57,380 bases of DNA from UBA5951 sp009936885 (lineage in GTDB: Bacteria > Pseudomonadota > Alphaproteobacteria > Puniceispirillales > Puniceispirillaceae). Shown piece by piece: positions 1 to 8,501 of this stretch. Position 1 is the stretch's first letter; the number at the start of each line of letters is the position of its first letter. The DNA is taken from assembly GCA_937996625.1 (NCBI GenBank), contig CALKVA010000009.1, positions 1 through 57,380 on the forward strand. Reading direction: 5' to 3'. Under the pieces are notes generated by a model, which had not been told where the DNA came from, made no database searches, and was given only the letters and a program-made list of their open reading frames with translations. The position numbers and the translations under genes are program-made.

Positions 1-122
1 GTGGTAGTGCCTGCAACAGTTAAATTGTCTGATAAGGTCACTGCTTCTGTAACTGCCAACGTGCCACTGATAGATGTGTTATCTAATGTGGTAGTGCCTG
101 CAACAGTTAAATTGTCTGATAA
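1..122 (-). repeat. 87-bp (29-residue) repeat unit inside the adhesin
   Basis: Bases 1-35 and 88-122 are identical over 35 bases. The spacing is 87 bases, exactly 29 codons, so the repeat is in frame and encodes LSDNLTVAGTT twice. More copies probably lie beyond the left edge. Confidence 0.85.
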
Positions 123-1109
123 AACGGCCAATCCTGCTACATTCAAATCATTGATATTAGAAGAATCAGTGACAGTAATGTTGTCGTAAGTACTAACAAT
201 ACTGGCCGATGTCATCGTGCCAGAAATATTTAAGTTTCCTGTAATTGTTGTATCGCCAGTTATTGACGCGCCACCTGCCGTAACCGTTAAACCGCCTGTA
301 TCAATGGTCGCGCCACTATCTATATTTAACGTGTCAAATTCTGCCAATCCAGTAGAATTTAATGTTGAAAAAGTTGAGTCTCCAGTTACATCCAATGTAC
401 CAGTAAGACTAGAGTTTCCAGAAATGTTTAAAGTAGTAATGGAAGTATTATCTAAGGTCGCAAGTCCGGTTGTATCTAAAGTTCCAATCACCGTCAGATT
501 TTCGTCTAAAGTCATATTATCTGTATTAAAAGTGCCATTTACGGTAAGTGTATTAGCTTGCATATCTCCCTCAATTAAAGGATTACCTGATGAGCTTTCT
601 GAATCAATAATTAGTTTATAACTATCGTTTGAGAGAGTAAAACCACTATCGTTACCGATGATTATATTGCCTTGCCCTGATGTAATACTACTTCCAGAAT
701 CCCTTCCGATAACAATATTATCATTTCCAGTCGCATTACTTAAAGTTGAGCTACCTATAGCGATATTTCCTGAACCTGACCCACTAGCTGCAAGTGTATT
801 ATCACCAATCGCAATATTTTCTTGACCTGACGTGATGCCGCTGCCGCTGCTGTCGCCTAAAGAAATATTTTGTGAGCCTGTCATAATCGAATTGGAGCTA
901 TTGTCTCCTATAGCAATATTATCTTCTCCAGAAGTAATACTTCCTAACGCGGTAGTGCCAACCCCTATATTGTTTGCACTTGTAGCAGTTAGAGTGCTGG
1001 CAGATTCATTTATCATTATGTCGGCGTATGTCTCAGACACCAATGCAAACCATCCAAAAACAGCCAGGAAATATTTTATTCTACTGTCACGTACCTGAAA
1101 CATTGGCAT
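1..1109 (-). CDS. Repetitive surface adhesin-like protein, N-terminal part (runs off left edge)
   Basis: Reading the minus strand from ATG at 1109 (or the second ATG at 1103) gives an uninterrupted frame to base 1, so the protein continues outside the window. The N-terminus (MPMFQVRDSRIKYFLAVFGW, then ..SETYA) looks like a signal peptide cleaved after residue 29. Residues about 45-165 carry repeated NIAIGD/NIVIG/NIIIG motifs like the left-handed beta-roll of YadA-type trimeric autotransporter heads or some tail-fibre proteins. After that come repeats rich in T, S, D, N and G of the type LTVAGTTTLDNTSISGTL. It is probably exported and displayed on the surface. The missing C-terminus would decide between an autotransporter anchor and another secretion route. 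It starts 26 bases after the lipoprotein gene and is probably co-transcribed with it. Function unknown beyond an adhesin-like build. Confidence 0.75.
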   Translation of the reverse strand, partial: MPMFQVRDSRIKYFLAVFGWFALVSETYADIMINESASTLTATSANNIGVGTTALGSITSGEDNIAIGDNSSNSIMTGSQNISLGDSSGSGITSGQENIAIGDNTLAASGSGSGNIAIGSSTLSNATGNDNIVIGRDSGSSITSGQGNIIIGNDSGFTLSNDSYKLIIDSESSSGNPLIEGDMQANTLTVNGTFNTDNMTLDENLTVIGTLDTTGLATLDNTSITTLNISGNSSLTGTLDVTGDSTFSTLNSTGLAEFDTLNIDSGATIDTGGLTVTAGGASITGDTTITGNLNISGTMTSASIVSTYDNITVTDSSNINDLNVAGLAVLSDNLTVAGTTTLDNTSISGTLAVTEAVTLSDNLTVAGTT

Positions 1110-1135
1110 AATTCACACTTTGTTAAAAATCGATT

Positions 1136-1654
1136 TTAAATACATTGGTATATATTAGCTACTAAACCTGATACATTATTGGCAGTTAGGTGACTCTCAT
1201 TGACGTCAACATTCATGTTAGAAGTTGCGGCAGCAAAAGCGTCATGGTCTTCATAGAGCTTGAGTATTGCAAGCGCATTACCGCCAACAAGAAATGCTCT
1301 GTTCTTGAGTGATGTCATAGCTTGGCTGTAATCTTCTGATATAGCTAACCCCAATGTCATGATTTTATGACAACTTTTCTGGGAGTTAAGAATTGAGTCA
1401 GCTCTCATTATTATTTTTTCAGTGCCTGGGATTGGGCTATCAACTTCTTTTTTCACAGCCGAAGGTACATCTACAACTTCAGTTTTGATGGTTACAGGGT
1501 TAGATGCATGGATTTCCTGAATTGGCTCGGCTTGATGTGCAACTTTTTTATAAATAGTATGATTTGACGTTGCATAGGGAGTCGTAGACAAACCACATCC
1601 CGAGATAAGTAAACACAATAAAGGAAGAATAGTGATTTTAAGATTTTTCAGCAT
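1136..1654 (-). CDS. Putative outer-membrane lipoprotein of unknown function
   Basis: The 172-residue protein starts with a lipoprotein signal peptide: a basic N-terminus, a hydrophobic stretch and the lipobox LISGC with the acylated cysteine at residue 20. The rest is soluble, with a linker rich in V, K and E (about 45-80) and a mixed C-terminal half. I recognise no family. It lies directly upstream of the repetitive surface protein on the same strand with a 26-base gap, which suggests a role in its export, anchoring or stability. That link is inference. Confidence 0.7.
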   Translation of the reverse strand: MLKNLKITILPLLCLLISGCGLSTTPYATSNHTIYKKVAHQAEPIQEIHASNPVTIKTEVVDVPSAVKKEVDSPIPGTEKIIMRADSILNSQKSCHKIMTLGLAISEDYSQAMTSLKNRAFLVGGNALAILKLYEDHDAFAAATSNMNVDVNESHLTANNVSGLVANIYQCI

Positions 1655-1780
1655 TACGGTCGACTCTTCAAAATTAATTCTAAAATTGATAACGACGCAA
1701 AATTAAAGTTTTTAGTTTTTTATATAACTTTAACAAACAAATTCTGGAGCTTATTTTACAATTAGCGTAAAGAGTCAGAT

Positions 1781-2695
1781 ATGATTGAGAAGGACCAGAA
1801 AAATTTTAACCATGGTATTTGGTTGATGTGTGGAGCAATGTTTACATTGCCCTTACTAGATTGCTTTGCAAAACTATTGGGCGAAAATGAAATTTCTTCA
1901 GGCCAGATAGTTCTTTTCAGATTTAGCTTTCAATCAATTGTTTTATTTCCAATTTTATTGTGGGCAAATCAGCTGTCACTCACATTCAAGCATTTCTGGC
2001 TTCAATTATTCAGAGCCTTAGCTATGGCGACCGCTACCTTTTGTTTTTTTATTGCAGTGCGTTACATGCCGCTTGCGGATAGCATTGCTATTTTCTTTGT
2101 TGAGCCAATTATATTAACTATTTTGTCAGTATTATTTTTAGGAGAAGTGGTAAAACTTAGACGCATAACGGCTATCATTATCGGGTTTATTGGCGCAGTT
2201 ATCATCATAAGACCACAATTTAGTGACGTTGGCTTGATTGCCTTGCTACCGCTAATTACAGCAGCAAGTTTTGCAACTTATATGTTAATAACGCGATATT
2301 TTTCTGAAAAAATATCTCCTGTTCAAATGCAGTTTCAAATGGGTCTAATAATTGTACCCATTTTGAGTATCTTTGTTTTGCTATTTCCAAACATAGATGG
2401 GTTTGAAATGACATCTCCAAACTTTTACGAATGGAACCTATTAATTGCTCTGGGGTTAGTTGCAACAGGTGGTCATTTACTATTGGTTTTCGCTGCAGGC
2501 AAAGCCCCAGCTAATTTACTAGCCCCATTTCAATATGTGGAAATTATTGGAGCTACCTTTCTTGGTTTCTTTGTATTCGGTGATGTTCCCACAATTTACA
2601 CATCAATTGGGATTACACTTATCGTTTTATCAGGACTCTATCTTTGGTATAGAGAAAATCAGCTACAAAAAGATTCCGAAGGCGCTTATATTTAG
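1781..2695 (+). CDS. DMT-superfamily permease (EamA-type)
   Basis: The 304-residue protein is almost wholly hydrophobic, with about ten membrane segments in two similar halves, the usual build of EamA/RhaT drug-metabolite transporters. Motifs such as FFVEPIILTILSVLFLGE and, in the second half, APFQYVEIIGATFLGFFVFG correspond to the conserved ends of each EamA repeat. Length matches the family. Substrate cannot be read from the sequence; related proteins move amino acids, S-adenosylmethionine or metabolites. The gene stands alone and its stop codon overlaps the stop of the convergent regulator by four bases. Confidence 0.85.
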   Translation: MIEKDQKNFNHGIWLMCGAMFTLPLLDCFAKLLGENEISSGQIVLFRFSFQSIVLFPILLWANQLSLTFKHFWLQLFRALAMATATFCFFIAVRYMPLADSIAIFFVEPIILTILSVLFLGEVVKLRRITAIIIGFIGAVIIIRPQFSDVGLIALLPLITAASFATYMLITRYFSEKISPVQMQFQMGLIIVPILSIFVLLFPNIDGFEMTSPNFYEWNLLIALGLVATGGHLLLVFAAGKAPANLLAPFQYVEIIGATFLGFFVFGDVPTIYTSIGITLIVLSGLYLWYRENQLQKDSEGAYI

Positions 2696-4116
2696 CTTCT
2701 GAAATGATGCAAACCTACATGTCTTTTTGTTAGATCGAAGCGCATCTCATGTCCAATTGGTGGCGCCGATCTGTGCTGGCAATCGCTTCTCTCGCATAGC
2801 TGACATCCAAGACCGATTGGCACTGTGGCAAAAGATTTTTCCGAAGCAATCTTTTCAGTATAACAAAGCTCTTTAAAATGACGAGCATCGCAACCAAGAG
2901 CGATAGCAAAAATAGGTGTTCCAATGTAGGGAGGCTCTGTGCGGGGTTTAAAGACTGTTTTAGTTATGGTAATGAAACGGTGTGCGTCCTCTAACTCGGC
3001 AAATTGAACCTGAATTTGCTCTGGTGTTCTAAATGCGTGATGTGGAATCCATCTTGAACAGGAGCCGCCATATTTTGCAAACTCAACACCGCCTCCAGAT
3101 AATCGTTTGGATATATGCCCTGCCTCATCTACCCGAAGAAAAAAGAAAGCAATACCGCGCGCTCCGGGCCTGTTAAGCGTTGTTAACCTGTGACATATTT
3201 GCTCAAAACTAGCCCCAAACTTGTTCGATAATTGTTCTAAATCATATTTTGTTTCTTGAGCGGCTGCTAAGAAATTATCATATGGCATCATAAGGCAAGC
3301 AGAAAAATAATTCGAAAGAGTCATTTTAAGCAAGTTGGTTGTTTCGCTATTTTCCAATCCAGCACCAGCAATAATAGTATCTATTTCTGGCTGGCAGCTC
3401 ACCAATGCTATTTGAACACCAAGCTGGAATAATCTTTGCTCTTCTGGCATTGCTTCTGACAGTAAAATACGATTTCGGTGGAAATCAAATTGGCGGAGCA
3501 TACTACCCATAACATTTGTTGGCATTAATCTTGTTTGAATAGCATGATTTTGCTGCAACCATGCTGCGAGGTCGGAGAATATAAATCCGGGGCGTAGATT
3601 TGCATCCTTTCTGCATTTTTCGGCAGAAATTTCAAGGATTTCGAAATAATTTCCTGATTTTTCAAGAAAGCTACGCACATCTTCTACAGGTTTTGGTTGA
3701 AATCGAGACTGGTCTACCCGTTGCTCGCTGTAAGCTGCATCTCTCATTGTTTCATACGCATCAAAAAGACCAATCATCGACTGAGCGGCCTGGCCATGTT
3801 GATTAGCAAGAGCATGTAAATCACGTCTGGATAACCGATATTCTTTCAATGCTGGATCTGAAAAAATCTCAGTCAGTCGCACTACTAGCTTAGCGCTGTC
3901 ATCTTCTGCAATTTCCCGTAAATCCACATCATAGGTTTGTCCTAGCTTGAATAAAAGAGGTACTGTTATGGGGCGTGCGTTATTTTCCAGTAAATTAAGG
4001 TAGGATGCTGATATCCCAAGTTCTGCTGCCATATCTGCTTGGTTTAGATTGAGATTTTGTCTTAATTTACGAAGCTTTGGTCCGATCGTAATTTTACCAA
4101 CGGGAAGATCTGCCAT
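2692..4116 (-). CDS. XRE-family regulator with ImmA/IrrE-like and C-terminal DUF2083 domains (RamB/short-chain acyl-CoA regulator type)
   Basis: Residues about 8-65 form a helix-turn-helix of the XRE type (LNLNQADMAAELGISASYLN). The middle resembles the ImmA/IrrE-like region and the C-terminus carries a cysteine-rich stretch (GLGCQLCERSDC) found in the RamB/PccR/ScfR group. Length, 474 residues, is normal for that group. Known members control acetate and propionate metabolism, including isocitrate lyase in Corynebacterium and Paracoccus. Here the gene is divergent from aceA, so control of aceA, perhaps in response to an acyl-CoA, is a strong inference. Candidate binding sites lie in the shared intergenic region at 4177-4193 and 4228-4241. 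Confidence 0.88.
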   Translation of the reverse strand: MADLPVGKITIGPKLRKLRQNLNLNQADMAAELGISASYLNLLENNARPITVPLLFKLGQTYDVDLREIAEDDSAKLVVRLTEIFSDPALKEYRLSRRDLHALANQHGQAAQSMIGLFDAYETMRDAAYSEQRVDQSRFQPKPVEDVRSFLEKSGNYFEILEISAEKCRKDANLRPGFIFSDLAAWLQQNHAIQTRLMPTNVMGSMLRQFDFHRNRILLSEAMPEEQRLFQLGVQIALVSCQPEIDTIIAGAGLENSETTNLLKMTLSNYFSACLMMPYDNFLAAAQETKYDLEQLSNKFGASFEQICHRLTTLNRPGARGIAFFFLRVDEAGHISKRLSGGGVEFAKYGGSCSRWIPHHAFRTPEQIQVQFAELEDAHRFITITKTVFKPRTEPPYIGTPIFAIALGCDARHFKELCYTEKIASEKSFATVPIGLGCQLCERSDCQHRSAPPIGHEMRFDLTKRHVGLHHFRS

Positions 4117-4149
4117 TTCAACATCCTTATTATCTCAAGATATAGAGCT

Positions 4150-4177
4150 ACCTTGGTTAGTGCATTACACCTTGGTT
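4150..4177. promoter_or_regulatory. Direct repeat ACCTTGGTT in the regulator-aceA intergenic region
   Basis: ACCTTGGTT occurs at 4150-4158 and again at 4169-4177, 19 bases apart, about two DNA turns. It lies just upstream of the XRE regulator gene and could mark a second factor or the regulator's own promoter control. Confidence 0.35.
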
Positions 4178-4193
4178 TTGTAAATATAACAAA
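4177..4193. promoter_or_regulatory. Inverted repeat TTTGT-N7-ACAAA, candidate regulator site
   Basis: The arms TTTGT (4177-4181) and ACAAA (4189-4193) flank an AT core between the divergent regulator and aceA. The arms resemble the TTTGCAAA/TTTGTAAA half-sites reported for RamB-type regulators. Assignment is inference. Confidence 0.4.
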
Positions 4194-4227
4194 TTCTAAA
4201 ATTTTACAATATTTTCAGAAATATTTT

Positions 4228-4241
4228 TGTAAATATTTACA
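4228..4241. promoter_or_regulatory. Perfect 14-bp palindrome TGTAAATATTTACA upstream of aceA
   Basis: The sequence is identical to its reverse complement and lies 89 bases before the chosen aceA start. It shares the TGTAAA half-site with the inverted repeat at 4177. The likely ligand is the divergently encoded XRE regulator, but in AT-rich DNA chance palindromes occur. Confidence 0.45.
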
Positions 4242-4330
4242 TTTTATTTCTATACACAATTTAACTAGCATTAATTTTTTTGCCTGATAGAACATCAACA
4301 TCATTAGCAATAATTTTATGGAGAGCAGAA

Positions 4331-5641
4331 ATGACAACTACATATGAACAAAGAACGCAATCACATGACGGACGTTTTGCCCATGTTGCAAGAGATTATT
4401 CAATGGAGGATGTCCAAAAACTATCAGGCTCCGTGCAGATTGAATACACATTAGCAAAAGAAGGCGCTAATCATCTTTGGGATCTGTTGCATTCAGAAGA
4501 TTATGTTCCAACATTAGGTGCTATGACAGGCAATCAAGCGCTCCAACAGGTGCGTGCTGGCTTAAAGTCAATTTATCTATCAGGTTGGCAAGTCGCCGCT
4601 GACAGCAATACTGCTGGCTCTATGTATCCTGATCAATCTATCTATCCTGCAAACTCTGGCCCAGAGTTAGCACGCCGAATTAACAACACGTTATTAAGAG
4701 CTGATGAGGTGGATGTACTAGAAAATGGCACAGCAACCAAAAATTGGATGGCTCCAATCGTTGCAGATTGTGAAGCTGGCTTCGGCGGCGCTTTGAACGC
4801 TTATGAAATCACCAAAGCATATATCGCAGCCGGCGCCGCTGGTGTTCACTTCGAAGACCAACTCGCATCAGAGAAAAAATGCGGTCACATGGGCGGTAAG
4901 GTGTTAGTTCCTGTTCAACAAGCGATAAGCAATTTGAATGCGGCAAGACTGGCAGCAGACGTATGCGGCGTCTCCACAATCATTATGGCAAGAACAGATG
5001 CCGATAGCGCCAAGCTAATAACATCTGACATCGACCCAAGAGATCAGCCCTTTATTTCGGGTGAGCGCACAGAAGAAGGTTTCTACAGATTAGATGATAA
5101 GGATGCTTTTGATAGATGCGTAACACGTGGCCTTGCTTTCGCTCCCTATGCAGATTTACTTTGGATGGAGACTTCAAAACCAGATTTAAAACAAGCGCAA
5201 GATTTTGCAAATGCAATTCGGGCAGAGTTCCCAGATCAGATGCTAGCTTATAATTGTAGCTCATCGTTTAACTGGGCATCTCACATGAATGCAGAAGAAG
5301 CTCTTGATTTCCAAAGAGAGCTTGGCAAGATGGGCTTTAAATTCCAGTTTATAACATTGGCAGGATTCCATTCACTTAACCATGCCATGTTTGAGCTTGC
5401 AGATGATTACAGAGACCGCGGGATGGCAGCCTATATGGACTTACAAAATGCGGAATTTGCAGCTGAATCACGCGGATTTACTGCACATCGTCACCAAAGA
5501 GAAGTCGGCGCAAGCTGGTTCGATGCAGTATCTGTTGCGGTTAGAGGCAATCCGTCCACAACTGCCCTAGAAGACAGCACCGAGAATGCTCAGTTTGTAA
5601 CTGATTCAAATCCAGAAACGCAGACAGAAGCTGCAGAATAG
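4331..5641 (+). CDS. aceA: Isocitrate lyase
   Basis: The enzyme cleaves isocitrate to glyoxylate and succinate, the first step of the glyoxylate bypass, in the cytoplasm. The catalytic signature KKCGH lies at residues 182-186 with Cys184 as the catalytic cysteine. Other family blocks are present, including SGWQVAADSN, YPDQSIYP and the C-terminal FQFITLAGFHSLN. With the start at 4331 the protein has 436 residues, like E. coli AceA, and has GGAGAG seven bases upstream. An in-frame ATG at 4280 would add 17 residues unlike the family and lacks a ribosome site. The divergent XRE regulator probably controls it. No malate synthase is in the window. Confidence 0.97.
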   Translation: MTTTYEQRTQSHDGRFAHVARDYSMEDVQKLSGSVQIEYTLAKEGANHLWDLLHSEDYVPTLGAMTGNQALQQVRAGLKSIYLSGWQVAADSNTAGSMYPDQSIYPANSGPELARRINNTLLRADEVDVLENGTATKNWMAPIVADCEAGFGGALNAYEITKAYIAAGAAGVHFEDQLASEKKCGHMGGKVLVPVQQAISNLNAARLAADVCGVSTIIMARTDADSAKLITSDIDPRDQPFISGERTEEGFYRLDDKDAFDRCVTRGLAFAPYADLLWMETSKPDLKQAQDFANAIRAEFPDQMLAYNCSSSFNWASHMNAEEALDFQRELGKMGFKFQFITLAGFHSLNHAMFELADDYRDRGMAAYMDLQNAEFAAESRGFTAHRHQREVGASWFDAVSVAVRGNPSTTALEDSTENAQFVTDSNPETQTEAAE

Positions 5642-5649
5642 GGAATAAG

Positions 5650-5976
5650 ATGACAAATTTTACACAAGATCTTAAAAACAAACCTCAAAATACCAATACG
5701 GAGTACATGATGACCAAATCAACGAAGGTAGATCCAATTATGCCTGACGATGATACCAAAATAACAATTCTTGCTCCGAGTTTTACGGAAGCTGCGATTA
5801 TGTTTCACAAACAAAATTTATCTGCTAAGGGATATCGTCTTACCTCCCGTATAGAAGCACATAGATTTTTTGCAAGCGAAGGCTCACAATTATCTGAATT
5901 GTTTGATGGTAAGGCATTATATGCAGTTACCTTTGAGCATGACAGCAGATTAGTGGCACAAACAGCATCAAATTAA
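5650..5976 (+). CDS. Small protein of unknown function downstream of aceA
   Basis: The 108-residue frame starts eight bases after the aceA stop with GGGAATAAG in front, and ends just before a terminator, so it is very probably co-transcribed with aceA. The first 35 residues are polar and low in complexity; the more ordered part (KITILAPSFTEAAIMFHKQNL onward) looks like a small alpha/beta domain. A second possible start is the ATG at 5707. There is no signal peptide or membrane segment. I do not recognise a family; its position suggests a partner or modulator of the glyoxylate bypass. Confidence 0.65.
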   Translation: MTNFTQDLKNKPQNTNTEYMMTKSTKVDPIMPDDDTKITILAPSFTEAAIMFHKQNLSAKGYRLTSRIEAHRFFASEGSQLSELFDGKALYAVTFEHDSRLVAQTASN

Positions 5977-5989
5977 CATAAACAGAAAT

Positions 5990-6022
5990 AAAAAAGGGCC
6001 TCTCCTTGGGGCTCTTTTTTTT
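5990..6022 (+). terminator. Rho-independent terminator after the aceA operon
   Basis: AAAAAGGGCCTC pairs with GGGGCTCTTTTTT around a short TCCTT loop, with two G-T pairs, followed by an eight-T run. The A/T flanks could also let it serve the convergent MFS gene. Confidence 0.8.
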
Positions 6023-6027
6023 GTGTT

Positions 6028-7230
6028 TTATAAATCTTGCCGGTGAGATGCTATTTGAACAGGCAAAATAATTCCAGAAGCAACAACCAATGCCGCGATA
6101 CAGCTAAGAATAACAAACAAACTACTCATCATCATACCAGATTGTAACAATAATCCACAAATTGGCAGAACCGCCGCACCAACAATTAAATTTAACATGA
6201 ACTTAAAGCTTAATGCCTTTGCGCGCCATTCGTCCGGGACGTATCTAGATAAAATCGTATCCGTAATTGGAATTTGTCCAAATACAAAACTCATCGCTAT
6301 TAGCATTGCAAAAAACAAGGCATAATCTGTGAATTGAGACGTCAGGAAAATAAAAAATATCTGACCGATGCCAATACCAAACAAAACCCACTTTGGCTCG
6401 ACCTTATCTATTATCCAACCCACCGCAATTTGTGTAAATGATGCACATGCATAAACAAGTGATGCAAGAAGCCCTGTTATAGCGACAGAACTAGATATGC
6501 TAACCATAGAAATTTCAAAATATCGCGGAACAACAAATGTCATCGCGCTAAACACAAACCCGCCACTTGCTGTAGATAAAAATATAGCTGCTAAAGCAAG
6601 TTTCCAGTTAGGTGAGAATCCAGGCTTTTTAACCTGTTTTTTTTGGGTGGATTGTTGGCACTCCTCCTCTAAAGCTGTGATGAACGCAAAACCATAAATC
6701 AGACAAAACATTCCTGGAAGAATAAAACATAGGCGCCAATCGCCCATTGTAAGCAATATTCCAGCAATAAGAGGCGCAGCCGCAACACCCATATTGCCAA
6801 ATACGCCGTTAATCCCAAGCCGAAATCCTATTCTACGATTGCTTTTGATAAGCATCGCAATGCCTACCGGGTGATAAATTGAAGCAAACACACCAATAAG
6901 TCCAATTGCTGCTGATAGCTGCCAGACAGTTTGGGCAAAACCAGCCAAAATAGCTGCCAATCCTATCCCAAAATGATATATAACCAGCAATAAAGAACGC
7001 GAAAATCTATCCGCAAGACTTGCCGCAAGAGGCGCAACAGCGCCGAATAGAATAAACCCAGCCATACCATAGATAATAATCTCATCATAGCTCATACCAA
7101 AATGACGGCCAGCGTCATAAGCAGATTTTGCAAAAATTAACATGATAAAATGATCTAAAAAATGACTGATATTCAGATAGATGTCTTTAACTGTCTTAAA
7201 TTGAATCGGGGCGATTACGTTCTGATACAT
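6028..7230 (-). CDS. Major facilitator superfamily permease
   Basis: The 400-residue protein has about twelve hydrophobic segments in two six-helix halves. A loop between helices 2 and 3 (ASLADRFSRS) is a version of the MFS G-x-x-x-D-R signature, repeated in weaker form in the second half (VGWIIDKVEPKW). The FASIYHPVGIAML segment recalls the Fsr-like group. Substrate is unknown. It is the last gene in the minus-strand block after the SDR and the broken isomerase gene and could export or import a related metabolite. Confidence 0.85.
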   Translation of the reverse strand: MYQNVIAPIQFKTVKDIYLNISHFLDHFIMLIFAKSAYDAGRHFGMSYDEIIIYGMAGFILFGAVAPLAASLADRFSRSLLLVIYHFGIGLAAILAGFAQTVWQLSAAIGLIGVFASIYHPVGIAMLIKSNRRIGFRLGINGVFGNMGVAAAPLIAGILLTMGDWRLCFILPGMFCLIYGFAFITALEEECQQSTQKKQVKKPGFSPNWKLALAAIFLSTASGGFVFSAMTFVVPRYFEISMVSISSSVAITGLLASLVYACASFTQIAVGWIIDKVEPKWVLFGIGIGQIFFIFLTSQFTDYALFFAMLIAMSFVFGQIPITDTILSRYVPDEWRAKALSFKFMLNLIVGAAVLPICGLLLQSGMMMSSLFVILSCIAALVVASGIILPVQIASHRQDL

Positions 7231-7267
7231 AGATTTACTCTCATTTTTTTATTTCACTTTAATTTAG

Positions 7268-7506
7268 TCACACCTTGGTTGCCGATTTAATCAATAATTC
7301 TGCGCCGGTATCATCTGCTAGCCTGCCTTCTATATATCCATTTATAGTCGTAAATGTGGCTCCAAGCCTCAAAATATTGGGCAACCTCCAGTCAGGCCAA
7401 TTCCAATTCCAACGCCAAATCACATTTCTGTTAATCGTGAAATACGCCATTCTAACGGCTTGTCCAGCCATAACATATCAGCGGATACTCCTAATTGACG
7501 TGCCAT
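7268..7506 (-). pseudogene. Broken TIM-barrel sugar isomerase/epimerase (hydroxypyruvate isomerase-like), N-terminal remnant
   Basis: An ATG at 7506 with a good GGAGG five bases upstream begins MARQLGVSADMLWLDKPLEW and continues to ..RLTEM, then meets TGA at 7420-7422. About a dozen bases later the reading continues in another frame as NWPDWRLPN..GATFTTINGYIEGRLADDTG, which is the expected continuation for AP-endonuclease-fold isomerases of the Hyi-like type. One substitution (probably GGA to TGA) and one missing base near 7405-7410 would restore a single frame. Even so the product would stop after about 80 of the usual 250 or so residues. It is best read as a decaying gene; assembly error is a less likely alternative because three lesions are needed. 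Confidence 0.6.
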
Positions 7507-7621
7507 TAAGACCTCCAACAGATATATTTTTACTGAAACATTTATGACAAAATCTTATGCAGCTTCTATAGGAGAAGCAGTTTCTATAATCAATGCATAT
7601 TTAAGGATGACTCATATTTTT

Positions 7622-8347
7622 TTAAGGTAATATTTCACTTCCATCCCATGCAAAACACTTCCCCGTTTGTTCTGATGTTAGGTTGTCTAATACGCCTAGC
7701 AGGTGACTTGCTGCAATAGATGGCGTAAACAGCTTGTTATTTGTAATGCTATGCTGAAATGGTTTGGACAAATTACTATCTACAGTTCCCGGATGAAGTC
7801 CGACAATTATTGCCTTTGGATTTTTTCGGGCAACCTCAATGGAGGCTGATTTTATAATCATATTTAAAGCTGACTTAGAGGCACGATATGCATACCACCC
7901 GCCCAATTGATTATCTGATATACTGCCAACGCGGGCAGATAACGCAGCAAAAATCGAATTTTTGTTGCGGCTTAATACAGGCAAAAAATACTTTGCAATA
8001 AGTGCAGGTGTAATTGTGTTAACTTTGAAAAGCCTCTCAAAATTCTGATAAGATAACTCTTTTAGTGATTTTTCAGGTCGTAAATTTTCTTCATGAAGTA
8101 TCCCTGTTGTAACAAATATTAAATCAACGAGCTTATCCGCAGAAGCCAGATTTGCGGCTGCCTGAATAGAAAGCTCATCCTCATAATCAATCAGTTGATG
8201 CGAAACGCCGCTAATTTCTGCTTGCGGTAGTGCGCGCGAAAACACCATTATGCTAGCAGCTGGATGTCTGGTGCGTAGCTGCTTTGCAACGGCATATCCA
8301 ATTGCGCCACCACCTCCAATTATCGCAATATTTCCTGGATGTTTCAT
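7622..8347 (-). CDS. Short-chain dehydrogenase/reductase, C-signal (CsgA) type
   Basis: The N-terminus has a nucleotide-binding glycine motif (IIGGGGAIGYAVAKQL) and the catalytic YxxxK appears as YRASK, preceded by a conserved serine in FAALSARVGSI. At 241 residues it fits the classical SDR fold. The arrangement and the LHPGTVDSNLSKPF block are typical of the C-signal/short SDR group, enzymes that mostly reduce carbonyls with NADPH. Substrate unknown. GAGGA lies ten bases before the ATG. It sits between a small DUF2805-type gene and the isomerase remnant in the same direction. Confidence 0.85.
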   Translation of the reverse strand: MKHPGNIAIIGGGGAIGYAVAKQLRTRHPAASIMVFSRALPQAEISGVSHQLIDYEDELSIQAAANLASADKLVDLIFVTTGILHEENLRPEKSLKELSYQNFERLFKVNTITPALIAKYFLPVLSRNKNSIFAALSARVGSISDNQLGGWYAYRASKSALNMIIKSASIEVARKNPKAIIVGLHPGTVDSNLSKPFQHSITNNKLFTPSIAASHLLGVLDNLTSEQTGKCFAWDGSEILP

Positions 8348-8501
8348 TGTCTTTTAGTCCTCACAATATCCATCTTCCAAAATCATAATACATGGTCCTC
8401 CAATGCGGATATTAGATAGGCGTGTTAGCTTTCATGAGAGTAAACCTATGACAAATAATATCCCCAGCTCAACCAGCTAATTGTGATACGTAGCGGATGC
8501 T

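Noticed and set aside
1..1098. Three plus-strand reading frames (1-189, 217-621, 832-1098)
   Set aside because: They lie antisense to the minus-strand repetitive protein, whose frame is continuous, starts with a signal peptide and carries recognisable repeats.
2692..2695. Four-base convergent stop overlaps here and at 25902-25905
   Set aside because: Real, but ordinary for a compact genome; no sign of joint regulation.
4280..4330. N-terminal extension of isocitrate lyase from ATG 4280
   Set aside because: No ribosome site and 17 residues unlike the family; ATG 4331 follows GGAGAG at the right distance.
7275..7547. 90-residue plus-strand frame
   Set aside because: It overlaps the isomerase remnant on the other strand and has no recognisable composition, ribosome site or neighbours.
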